Shown piece after piece: positions 52,583 to 60,552 of a stretch of DNA of 64,000 bases. Below the pieces are notes generated by a model. That model was not told the origin of the DNA and ran no database searches. It worked only from the letters and a program-made list of their open reading frames with translations. Position 1 is the stretch's first letter. Every line of letters begins with the position of its first letter. The position numbers and the translations under genes were made by a program. Location: NCBI GenBank assembly GCA_000702685.1, contig JNJD01000006.1, positions 124,001-188,000 on the forward strand. Reading direction: 5' to 3'. The DNA is from Lachnospiraceae bacterium AC2028. Its GTDB lineage: Bacteria > Bacillota > Clostridia > Lachnospirales > Lachnospiraceae.

Positions 52583-53141
52583 ACATTTCTATGGTCTGGT
52601 AAAGATCTTCCATGGTTCTGGGGATCGTATATGATCCGAGAAGGCTCAGGCCGAGAATGATGAGTGCAAGAACAAGTCCTACGATCGAACATGCAAGTCC
52701 GGCGGTTCCCACTCCGTGCTTGTGATCCTTGTTACCGATTATAGCAAGAATAATTCCTACAACACCGAGGATGATCCCGATTATTCCAAAGCAGCAGCAG
52801 ATTATGGAAAGAATACCGCAGATAAGTGATATTATCTGGCAGGCATTGGGACCGGGCTTGACAGGTGCCTGAGCATAGGGGCTGTTAAACTGAGGCTGCT
52901 GATATCCCTGAGGATCGGAATATGCATTCTGCTGATTGTAAGCACCCTGCTGGCTGTACTGGCCCTGCTGGGAATACTGGTTCTGTCCCGAATAAGCGCC
53001 CTGCTGGCTGTACTGGTTCTGCTGGAAAGTGTTCTGAGATGAATAATGAGGCTGGGGAGCCGCACCCTGATTATAGGGCTGCTGCTGGCTCTGGAAACCT
53101 GCGTTCTGATTCTGATTCTGGTTATTGTTATTGTAATCCAT
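52575..53141 (-). CDS. Gln/Asn/Tyr-rich membrane protein (DUF4190-like)
   Basis: 188 aa. Residues 1-95 are low complexity, Gln/Asn/Tyr/Ser-rich with repeats of the QYSQQGAY type, a prion-like or intrinsically disordered tail. Residues 100-180 hold two hydrophobic hairpins (IISLICGILSIICCCFGIIG and AGLACSIVGLVLALIILGL) joined by a His/Lys loop, like DUF4190 proteins. Function unknown; likely a peripheral regulator or scaffold in the membrane. Own promoter upstream; overlaps DUF2752. Confidence 0.85.
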   Translation of the reverse strand: MDYNNNNQNQNQNAGFQSQQQPYNQGAAPQPHYSSQNTFQQNQYSQQGAYSGQNQYSQQGQYSQQGAYNQQNAYSDPQGYQQPQFNSPYAQAPVKPGPNACQIISLICGILSIICCCFGIIGIILGVVGIILAIIGNKDHKHGVGTAGLACSIVGLVLALIILGLSLLGSYTIPRTMEDLYQTIEMYD

Positions 53142-53184
53142 AATTACTCCTTTACCGGTTCACTTAAACGTTAAACCAAATAAT

Positions 53185-53213
53185 ATATTACAATATGATC
53201 GCTGATTCGTCAA
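53185..53213 (-). promoter_or_regulatory. Promoter of the Gln/Asn-rich membrane protein gene
   Basis: TTGACG (53208-53213), 17 bases, TAATAT (53185-53190) on the minus strand. The -35 starts three bases after the stop of the beta-helix gene. Confidence 0.75.
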
Positions 53214-53215
53214 AA

Positions 53216-53890
53216 TCACTCATCAGTATTTCTGGTACACACTTCACCGCTCTTCTTAAATATTGAATTTGCGGGAAGCACGCCCCTGAAACAGCTGGTG
53301 GGATAAACTATGCAGTCACGGCCTATGACCGATCCGGGATTGAGTACGGAATTGCATCCTATCTCCGCACGGTCACCGAGCATTGCACCGAATTTCTTAA
53401 GGCCGGTAACGTAGGAATCCTCTCCCTTTACGATCACATTCTTCTTATCGGACTTGACATTGGATGTGATGGAACCGGCTCCCATATGGGACTTATATCC
53501 GAGAATGCTGTCTCCGACATAATTGTAATGGGGAACCTGAACAGTATTGAAAAGAATGACATTCTTAAGTTCTGTGGAATTACCGACAACACTGTTCTTT
53601 CCGACAATGACGGAACCTCGGATGAATGCACAATGCCTTACCTCGGCATCCTCATCGATGATAAGAGGTCCGTTGAGGCATGCCGTGGGAGCAACCTTGG
53701 CACTCTTTGCAACCCAGATGTCTTCTCCTCTTTTTTCAAATCTGTCAGCCGGAAGGCTTTTGCCGAGTTCAAGAATAAATGCCTTGATGCCGGCTAGTGC
53801 CTGCCAGGGATATTCAAATCCCTTAAGATAATCGGAAGCTATTGTTTCGTTCAGATCGTAGAGATCCGTGATCTTTATAAGGTCGCTCAT
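53216..53890 (-). CDS. Left-handed beta-helix (hexapeptide-repeat) protein, sugar-nucleotide transferase-like
   Basis: 224 aa. N-terminal helical part (EYPWQALAGIKAFILELGKSL), then hexapeptide repeats forming a parallel beta helix (VAKSAKVAPTACLNGPLIIDEDAEV; FIRGSVIVGKNSVVGNSTELKNVILF; GAMLGDRAEIGCNSVLNPGSVIG). Resembles the acetyltransferase half of GlmU-like proteins without the pyrophosphorylase. Substrate unknown; a UDP-GlcNAc-related acyltransferase is one option. ATG overlaps the topB stop by four bases. Confidence 0.85.
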   Translation of the reverse strand: MSDLIKITDLYDLNETIASDYLKGFEYPWQALAGIKAFILELGKSLPADRFEKRGEDIWVAKSAKVAPTACLNGPLIIDEDAEVRHCAFIRGSVIVGKNSVVGNSTELKNVILFNTVQVPHYNYVGDSILGYKSHMGAGSITSNVKSDKKNVIVKGEDSYVTGLKKFGAMLGDRAEIGCNSVLNPGSVIGRDCIVYPTSCFRGVLPANSIFKKSGEVCTRNTDE

Positions 53891-55977
53891 TTCCTGCCCT
53901 TCCCGCTTTCGCTCTTTTTGTAATAACCGCTTATATGGTTATATACGGCATCGAGACCGTCGGCGTTATTCTTGGATTTGACCTCATTGGTCTTGTCCTT
54001 TACAAACCTGCCGAGCTTCTCTTTATAATCCGAAGAAGTGATGGAGCCGTCCGCAACACCGGACAGTCCTTTTTCCCAGCTTGCCGTAAGCTTGGCATCA
54101 AGAAGCGCCGGAATCGAACCGTTAACTATATAATATATCATCTCTCCCAGGATTGTGGGAGTTATGATCTGTGTCTTTTTATTCAGGTTGAGATACCCTA
54201 TCGTCTGAAGCTTGGTAAGTATCTCGGCCCTGGTCGCGGAAGTACCTATTCCGCTTCCCTTTATCTGTGCCCTGAGTTCTTCGTCTTCTATGAACTGGCC
54301 GGCATTTTCCATTGTAAGGATTATGCTTCCCGATGTGTATCTCTTGGGAGGTGCGGTCTCGCCTTCCTTGATCTCATGATTCAGAACGCTTATGGTGTCA
54401 CCTTTCTTCAGAGTTTCGAGTGCTTTCTTAAGTGCATCATCCGCAGTCTGATCTTCATCACCTTCTTCAGCGGTTTCCGGATTCTTAGCATTATCGGGAT
54501 TATCCCGGTTTTCGGAATCATCGGACTTTGTTCCGTTTTCTTCATCCTTATTCTGGAAGGAACAGGTAAAGGCCTTCATATAGCCTTCATCTTCAAGCAC
54601 CTTGTAGGATGCGGTAAATCCTTCTTTTCCCTGAAAGGCGGTAATAAGTGTTTTCTTATAGACCGCGGGCGGATAAAAAACTGAAAGGAATCTTCTGCAG
54701 ATGAGTTCATAAACATCGGCGGAAAGCTTGCTCAGACTGCCAAGATTTCCGAGGCCCTGGCCCGTGGGAATTATCGCATAGTGATCGGTGATCGCTTTAT
54801 CATTGCAATATTTTGTCTTGGCGATATTCTTCCATGCATCGCCGGCAAGAACTTCGGCTGCTTCCGCACTGACTTTTGAATATCCCTTTAATCCGTTTAT
54901 GTTCTTGCCTATCTCTTTACAAACGGCAGAGGACAATACCCTGGCATCGGTTCTGGGATAGGTGGTCAGTTTTTTCTCGTAAAGCTCCTGTGCAATATTC
55001 AGCGTATCCGAAGGAGATATCTTAAACAGCTTGGAGCATACGTTCTGAAGCTCCGCCAGATTGAAAAGCAGGGGAGGATTCTTTTTCTCGGTCTTTCTTG
55101 ATACTTCCCTGACTTCCGCGATCTGTTCGGGAAGAGCTTTAAGTTCTCCTATCAGCTTCTCCGCAGCCGCTCTTTCCTTAAATCCGTTATCCTTGTATAA
55201 AAGAGGGGAAGCGAAATAATCCGAGGAATCGAAAACCTTCCAGGTAAGATCTGCGGGGACATCGCCTATGCCTCCCTTCATGATTACTTTGTAGAAAGGA
55301 GTCTTGACGAAATTCCTTATCTCCTGTTCACGCCTGACAACTATGCCGAGTACGCAAGTCATAACGCGTCCTACGGTAACGGTAAGCCTGTCAAGTCCGA
55401 GAAGTCCGGCACATTTCCTGGAATATTTGAGAGTAAGCGCCCTTGTGAAATTGATACCCATAAGGTAATCTTCCTGGGCTCTTAAATATGCTGCATCAGA
55501 AAGATTATCATAGAATGACCAGTCCTTGGCTTCCCTGATGCCCCTGGCTATCTCTTCTTCGGTCTGGGAATCGATCCATACTCTCTTCCTGGGCTTGTCT
55601 GCGGGAACACCGGCTTCCATATCGACCAGTCTGTAGATATATTCTCCCTCACGTCCCGAGTCGGTACAGATATAGATGCATGCAACATCGTCCCGGTTAA
55701 GGAGATTTTTTACGATCCCGAACTGCTTTTTTACATTATCGATAACCTGATATTTGTATTCATCGGGAATAAAAGGTATGGTGTCATACCTCCATAATTT
55801 CAGGGCAGGATCATATTCTTCGGGGTAACTCATCGAAACCAGATGACCGACGCACCAGGTGATGACACTGTTTTCGCCCTCAAAGAAACCGTCTCCTTTA
55901 CGCATGTTTTCATGCAGAGCCTGGGAGAACTGGGCAGCAACACTTGGTTTTTCGGTTATGTAGAGATTCTTAGACAA
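53887..55977 (-). CDS. topB: DNA topoisomerase III
   Basis: 696 aa type IA topoisomerase. TOPRIM start YITEKPSVAAQF and acidic site TDSGREGEYIYR; cleavage domain with active Tyr in TTYPRTDARVLS; closing GSGIGTSATRAEILTKL and GYLNLNKKTQIITPT. An acidic low-complexity insert of about 40 residues (Asp/Glu/Asn-rich, residues 478-518) interrupts the late core. No C-terminal zinc fingers. Decatenates recombination intermediates. Eleven bases after the GGDEF/EAL gene. Confidence 0.93.
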   Translation of the reverse strand: MSKNLYITEKPSVAAQFSQALHENMRKGDGFFEGENSVITWCVGHLVSMSYPEEYDPALKLWRYDTIPFIPDEYKYQVIDNVKKQFGIVKNLLNRDDVACIYICTDSGREGEYIYRLVDMEAGVPADKPRKRVWIDSQTEEEIARGIREAKDWSFYDNLSDAAYLRAQEDYLMGINFTRALTLKYSRKCAGLLGLDRLTVTVGRVMTCVLGIVVRREQEIRNFVKTPFYKVIMKGGIGDVPADLTWKVFDSSDYFASPLLYKDNGFKERAAAEKLIGELKALPEQIAEVREVSRKTEKKNPPLLFNLAELQNVCSKLFKISPSDTLNIAQELYEKKLTTYPRTDARVLSSAVCKEIGKNINGLKGYSKVSAEAAEVLAGDAWKNIAKTKYCNDKAITDHYAIIPTGQGLGNLGSLSKLSADVYELICRRFLSVFYPPAVYKKTLITAFQGKEGFTASYKVLEDEGYMKAFTCSFQNKDEENGTKSDDSENRDNPDNAKNPETAEEGDEDQTADDALKKALETLKKGDTISVLNHEIKEGETAPPKRYTSGSIILTMENAGQFIEDEELRAQIKGSGIGTSATRAEILTKLQTIGYLNLNKKTQIITPTILGEMIYYIVNGSIPALLDAKLTASWEKGLSGVADGSITSSDYKEKLGRFVKDKTNEVKSKNNADGLDAVYNHISGYYKKSESGKGRK

Positions 55978-55988
55978 TTGAAGATCCT

Positions 55989-57707
55989 TTATCTTTTCAT
56001 ATGACAGAGAAGCTCATCCACCTTTTCGGCGGGAAGGGGCTTTCCGAGATAAAATCCCTGAATGACATCACAGCCCGCGCATGCAAGATAATTGAACTGT
56101 CTCTCATTCTCAACGCCTTCGGCAACGGTCTCAAATCCCATCGCATGTGACATATTGAGAATTGATTCGGTGATTATCCTGGTGGATGCGTCATCAAGAA
56201 TTGTATCTATGAAGCTCTTATCAACCTTAAGAGTATCGATGGGGAATTTCTTAAGGTAAGAAAGAGACGAATAGCCGGTTCCGAAATCATCAAGCGAAAT
56301 GCTTACACCGTGATTTCTGAGCGTAGTAAGCTTAGCGGTAACGGAATCAAAGTCATCGATGAGGATGCTCTCTGTGATCTCGAGTTCCACATCGGAAGGC
56401 TGGACATTGTTCTCAACAATAAGTTCCATGATCGTATCGACGAAATCTTCGCGCTTGTACTGAAGAGCCGATATGTTGATGGACAGTTTGAAATGGATGT
56501 CATAATAATCACACCATTTCTTGTACTGTCTGAGAGATTCTGATACTACAAATTTACCGATGGAGACAATGAGGCCGTTTCTCTCGGCAATGGGTATGAA
56601 AACGGAAGGAGGGATCATATTGCCGTCATCATCCTTCCATCTGATAAGAGATTCCACGCCTCTGAGCTTCCTTGTCTTGGCATGATACTGAGGCTGGAAA
56701 TACATAATGAAATTATTATTGAAAGCAGCTTCCTTGAGCTTGTTTTCAATATCTACATTCTTAAGGAAATCATCGAGGATAGGAGCCTCGAAATACTGAA
56801 GCGAATTCTTGCCGTTCTTTTTGCAGTTATATACAACGATATCCGCGCAGTTGATGAGATCGAGAGCGGAATTTCCGGCTTCGGGGAATTCGGCAACACC
56901 GACGCTCGCGGTAAGATCGATCTCTAGACCGGTACTCATGGTGAAGCCGTCTGCAAATCTCTTCTTCAATTCCCTGTAATACTTATCTACGGAAAAGCTT
57001 CCGGTGGAATCATAGATCGCAACGCAGAAGATATCATTGTTGATATGACAGCAGATGACACGGTCCTTGACCATGGTGCCTTTGAGATATGATCCGACCT
57101 GCTGAAGAAGTTCATCACCTATGATGATTCCCTGGACATCATTGATCTTCTTGAAATCATCTATGTCGATCATAAGGATGGAAACCTTGTATCCTTCCTT
57201 ATCCGCTCTGGTGAGAAATTCGGTAAGAAGCGATACGAAATAGTTACGGTTATAGATACCGGTCATCGTATCGTAATAAGCCATATAGAGAAGATCCGAA
57301 TTGGTAGCCTTCTCTTTGGTTATGTTCATGAATGTAACGATCTTATCGGATGATTCCTCGTTCTTTTCGATCCTGGTTATGATACGGTACCAGGTATGTT
57401 CATCCTCGGATCTGAATTCACATGTGGCAAATTTCTCGTTGTTCTTCTCGGGATATAAATTCTGGAGGAATGTATTCCTGTCCTCTTCACAGATCTTCTC
57501 AAGCAAAACATCCAAGTCCTTGACGCGATAGAGCTTCATACCGAACATGTTCTCAAAGGAACCGAAGGTAAGAAGATCATCGCTGTCAAGGGACTGGTAG
57601 ATAAATCCGTAATCGGAAGATTCGCATACCATCCTGTAGATATGCTCACTCTTCGCAAGGCTTTCGTTCTGAGCTTTTAAAAGATCGAGTTGAAAAGTGT
57701 TGTCCAT
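55989..57707 (-). CDS. PAS-GGDEF-EAL protein, probable c-di-GMP phosphodiesterase
   Basis: 572 aa. A PAS-like N-terminus (residues 15-130), a GGDEF-fold domain (150-300) whose active loop reads HINNDIFCV in place of GGDEF, so it is not a cyclase, and an EAL domain (315-565) with all metal/catalytic motifs: ESLIRW, NISALQY, ELEITES, SLDDFGTGYSS, KVDKSFI, AEGVEN. Expected to hydrolyse c-di-GMP, perhaps with GTP sensed by the degenerate GGDEF domain. No membrane segment. Between asd and topB. Confidence 0.92.
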   Translation of the reverse strand: MDNTFQLDLLKAQNESLAKSEHIYRMVCESSDYGFIYQSLDSDDLLTFGSFENMFGMKLYRVKDLDVLLEKICEEDRNTFLQNLYPEKNNEKFATCEFRSEDEHTWYRIITRIEKNEESSDKIVTFMNITKEKATNSDLLYMAYYDTMTGIYNRNYFVSLLTEFLTRADKEGYKVSILMIDIDDFKKINDVQGIIIGDELLQQVGSYLKGTMVKDRVICCHINNDIFCVAIYDSTGSFSVDKYYRELKKRFADGFTMSTGLEIDLTASVGVAEFPEAGNSALDLINCADIVVYNCKKNGKNSLQYFEAPILDDFLKNVDIENKLKEAAFNNNFIMYFQPQYHAKTRKLRGVESLIRWKDDDGNMIPPSVFIPIAERNGLIVSIGKFVVSESLRQYKKWCDYYDIHFKLSINISALQYKREDFVDTIMELIVENNVQPSDVELEITESILIDDFDSVTAKLTTLRNHGVSISLDDFGTGYSSLSYLKKFPIDTLKVDKSFIDTILDDASTRIITESILNMSHAMGFETVAEGVENERQFNYLACAGCDVIQGFYLGKPLPAEKVDELLCHMKR

Positions 57708-57730
57708 TATATCCTTTCAAGAACAAGTTA

Positions 57731-58816
57731 TTATTTTGAGCCGATATAGCCCTTAGCCTTAAGAAGCTCAGCGCAGAGAACCGCACCGCCGGCAGCGCCT
57801 CTTACGGTATTGTGTGAAAGTCCTACGAACTTCCAGTCGAAAATGGTATCTTCACGAAGTCTTCCGATGCTGATGCCCATTCCGTTCTCATAGTCAACAT
57901 CAAGCTTTACCTGAGGTCTGTTGTCCTCTTCAAGATACTGGATGAACTGCTTCGGAGCACTGGGAAGTCCGAGCTTCTGAGGCTCGCCGGAGAATGAGAC
58001 CATCTTCTCGATGAGCTCTTCCTTGGATACCTTCTTCGCAAGGTTTACGAATACGGAAGCGGTATGTCCGTTAAGTACAGGGACTCTTATGCACTGTGAA
58101 GTAATAAGGGGAGCCTTTGCGGGAACGATGACGCCGTTCTCTATATCACCCCAGAGTCTGAGGGGCTCCTTCTCACTCTTTTCCTCTTCTCCGCCGATAT
58201 AAGGGATTACATTCTCGATCATCTCGGGCCAGTCCTTGAAGGTCTTGCCGGCACCGGAGATAGCCTGATAGGTGGATACAACAACCTGCGTAGGCTCGAA
58301 TTCCTTCCATGCGGTAAGCACGGGAGCATAGGACTGGATCGAACAATTGGGCTTAACGGCGATGAATCCTCTGGAAGTTCCGAGTCTCTTCTTCTGATAT
58401 TCGATCACATCAATATGTGAAGCGTTGATCTCCGGAACGATCATGGGAACATCGGGCGTCCAGCGGTGTGCGCTGTTATTGGACACAACGGGGATCTCGG
58501 CCTTGGCGTACTTCTCTTCGATCGCCTTGATCTCATCCTTGGTCATATCGACCGCACTGAATACAAAGTCGATATCCTTAACGACCTCTTCTACGTTCGA
58601 AACGTCCTTTACAACGATATTCTTAACAGCTTCGGGCATGGGAGTCTGCATCTTCCATCTGTCACCGATAGCTTCTTCATAAGTCTTGCCTGCGCTGCGG
58701 GGTGATGCCGCGATCACCTTAACCTCAAACCAGGGATGGTTCTCGAGAAGAGAAATAAATCTCTGTCCTACCATGCCCGTTCCGCCAAGTATACCTACTC
58801 TTAATTTTTCGCTCAT
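57731..58816 (-). CDS. asd: Aspartate-semialdehyde dehydrogenase
   Basis: 361 aa, the archaeal/fungal-type ASADH that is also common in Lachnospiraceae. N-terminal NADP fold VGILGGTGMVGQRFISLLENHP, active Cys in VKPNCSIQSYAPVL, basic substrate loop SGAGKTFKDW and RVPVLNGHTASVFV. Makes aspartate semialdehyde for Lys/DAP, Met and Thr. 16 bases after argH. Confidence 0.96.
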   Translation of the reverse strand: MSEKLRVGILGGTGMVGQRFISLLENHPWFEVKVIAASPRSAGKTYEEAIGDRWKMQTPMPEAVKNIVVKDVSNVEEVVKDIDFVFSAVDMTKDEIKAIEEKYAKAEIPVVSNNSAHRWTPDVPMIVPEINASHIDVIEYQKKRLGTSRGFIAVKPNCSIQSYAPVLTAWKEFEPTQVVVSTYQAISGAGKTFKDWPEMIENVIPYIGGEEEKSEKEPLRLWGDIENGVIVPAKAPLITSQCIRVPVLNGHTASVFVNLAKKVSKEELIEKMVSFSGEPQKLGLPSAPKQFIQYLEEDNRPQVKLDVDYENGMGISIGRLREDTIFDWKFVGLSHNTVRGAAGGAVLCAELLKAKGYIGSK

Positions 58817-58832
58817 AATATCTCCTCCAAAA

Positions 58833-60248
58833 TCACTTCAAAAAATCATCAAGCGGATCATTTAAAACCGCGTTATCTTTAATGAATTTCTCACAAGAAA
58901 CGATCTCTTCTGCCATCGCATCGGGACCGGGCGCACCCTTTGTGGATCTTTTGAGCACACATGTCTTAATGCTTACGGCTTCGTAAAAGTCTTCTTCTAT
59001 CACATCGGACAGTTTCTTAAGATCTTCAAGACTCATCTCATCGATGGTGATTCCTTTATCGATGCATTCGAGCACCATCTTTCCGATAACCGTATGTGCA
59101 TCCCTGAAAGGCATTCCCTTGCCGACCAGATAATCTGCGGCATCGGTTGCATTGGTAAATCCGCCGGCGGCACTCTTTTCCATGATGTCCTCATTGAACT
59201 TCATGCTGCGGAGCATTCCCTCATACAGGTCGATACAGCTGCAAGCGGTATCCATTGCATCGAATGCACCTTCCTTGTCTTCCTGCATGTCCTTGTTATA
59301 TGCAAGAGGAAGTCCCTTCATGGTGGTAAGAAGTCCCATAAGACTTCCGTATACCCTTCCTGTCTTACCCCTGATGAGTTCCGCGATATCGGGATTCTTC
59401 TTCTGGGGCATTATGCTCGATCCGGTCGAATATGCATCGTCGATCTCTACAAACCTGTACTCATTGGTATTCCAGGTGATTATCTCTTCACACGATCTGG
59501 ACATATGCATCATGATGATCGAAAGAGCATCAAGGAATTCGATAAGATAATCCCTGTCGGATACGGAATCCATGGAATTTGCGGTCGCACGGTCGAATCC
59601 GAGCTTCTTAGCTGTAAATTCCCTGTCCAGGGGATATGTCGTACCGGCAAGCGCTCCTGCGCCGAGGGGACACTCATTCATCCTCTTATAGATGTCGGCA
59701 AGTCTCTTCCTGTCACGTGCGAACATCTCGAAATAGGCACCCATATGGTGAGCCAGTGTAACGGGCTGTGCCTTCTGAAGATGTGTGAATCCCGGCATGT
59801 ATGTCGAAACATTGGCCTTCATGATATCAAGGATGGTCTCCAAAAGCTTTTGAAGAAGCGCATCCGCCTGGCAAACCTCGCCTCTTACATACATCCTCAT
59901 ATCGAGGGCTACCTGATCGTTCCTGCTCCTTCCGGTATGCAGTCTTTTTCCGGCATCGCCGATCCTATCGGTGAGGACAGCTTCGCAAAAAGAATGAACG
60001 TCTTCGTATTTATCGCTTATCTCAAGAGCTCCGGAGCAGACATCCTCATAGATACCCTTAAGACCTTCTTCTATCTTCCTGCCGTCTTCGGCTGAAATGA
60101 TACCCTGAGCAGCAAGCATGGAGGCATGTGCGATGCTGCCGCACACATCCTGTTTAAGCATCCTTTTATCGAATCCGATGGATGCGTTAAAAGCATATAC
60201 TTTTTCGTCAGTAGGCTTGGTAAACCTGCCGCCCCATAACTGTGCCAT
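58833..60248 (-). CDS. argH: Argininosuccinate lyase
   Basis: 471 aa. Final step of arginine synthesis. Family start MAQLWGGRFTKPTDEKV, signature GSSIMPQKKNPDIAELIRGK, catalytic Ser loop within it, and HTHLQKAQPVTLAHH-type site (FTHLQKAQPVTLAHH). ATG at 60248 behind AAAGGGATATCT; five more upstream codons are open but not used. A TTGACA near 60310 suggests its own promoter after the tRNA terminator, though no good -10 is evident. Confidence 0.96.
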   Translation of the reverse strand: MAQLWGGRFTKPTDEKVYAFNASIGFDKRMLKQDVCGSIAHASMLAAQGIISAEDGRKIEEGLKGIYEDVCSGALEISDKYEDVHSFCEAVLTDRIGDAGKRLHTGRSRNDQVALDMRMYVRGEVCQADALLQKLLETILDIMKANVSTYMPGFTHLQKAQPVTLAHHMGAYFEMFARDRKRLADIYKRMNECPLGAGALAGTTYPLDREFTAKKLGFDRATANSMDSVSDRDYLIEFLDALSIIMMHMSRSCEEIITWNTNEYRFVEIDDAYSTGSSIMPQKKNPDIAELIRGKTGRVYGSLMGLLTTMKGLPLAYNKDMQEDKEGAFDAMDTACSCIDLYEGMLRSMKFNEDIMEKSAAGGFTNATDAADYLVGKGMPFRDAHTVIGKMVLECIDKGITIDEMSLEDLKKLSDVIEEDFYEAVSIKTCVLKRSTKGAPGPDAMAEEIVSCEKFIKDNAVLNDPLDDFLK

Positions 60249-60360
60249 AGATATCCCTTTCAAAAATATAATTATTCAATCTATTTTCTAAAAAATCTCC
60301 TCTATTGTCAACAAATATATAAACATAAATATGTTAAAATTTGCTAAATTATTTAAAAGC

Positions 60361-60395
60361 AAAAAAAGTCCGAGATCACATTCAGGATCTCGGAC
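60361..60395 (-). terminator. Terminator of tRNA-Thr
   Basis: GTCCGAGATC pairs with GATCTCGGAC around an eight-base loop (60368-60395), with seven T following on the minus strand. Six bases after the tRNA 3' end. Confidence 0.93.
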
Positions 60396-60400
60396 GTTAA

Positions 60401-60473
60401 AGCCGGAAAGGGGACTCGAACCCCTGACCTAGGCATTACGAATGCCTCGCTCTACCAACTGAGCCATTCCGGC
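60401..60473 (-). tRNA. tRNA-Thr (anticodon CGU)
   Basis: Cloverleaf on the minus strand: acceptor GCCGGAA with TTCCGGC, D arm GCTC/GAGC, anticodon stem AGGCA/TGCCT with loop TTCGTAA giving anticodon CGT, T arm AGGGG/CCCCT with TTCGAGT. Reads ACG. The 3' CCA is not encoded and must be added. Own promoter and terminator. Confidence 0.97.
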
Positions 60474-60522
60474 GAACGGGGGAAAACAATATGCTTTCCG
60501 CCCATATCAAGACGACTTTTTG

Positions 60523-60551
60523 ATTATATAGACTGAGTATTCAAAAATCAA
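60523..60551 (-). promoter_or_regulatory. Promoter of tRNA-Thr
   Basis: TTGATT (60546-60551), 17 bases, TATAAT (60523-60528) on the minus strand, about 50 bases ahead of the tRNA 5' end. Confidence 0.85.
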
Positions 60552-60552
60552 G

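Noticed and set aside
59094-60095. 333-aa open frame on the plus strand opposite argH
   Set aside because: It is antisense to a clearly conserved gene, has no recognisable domain, no ribosome site, and odd composition (Cys/His/Ile-rich). A shadow of codon bias in argH.
60264-60360. A firm promoter for argH
   Set aside because: A TTGACA is present near 60310 but the best hexamer at 17 bases (GAAAAT) is poor, so it is mentioned only in the gene entry.
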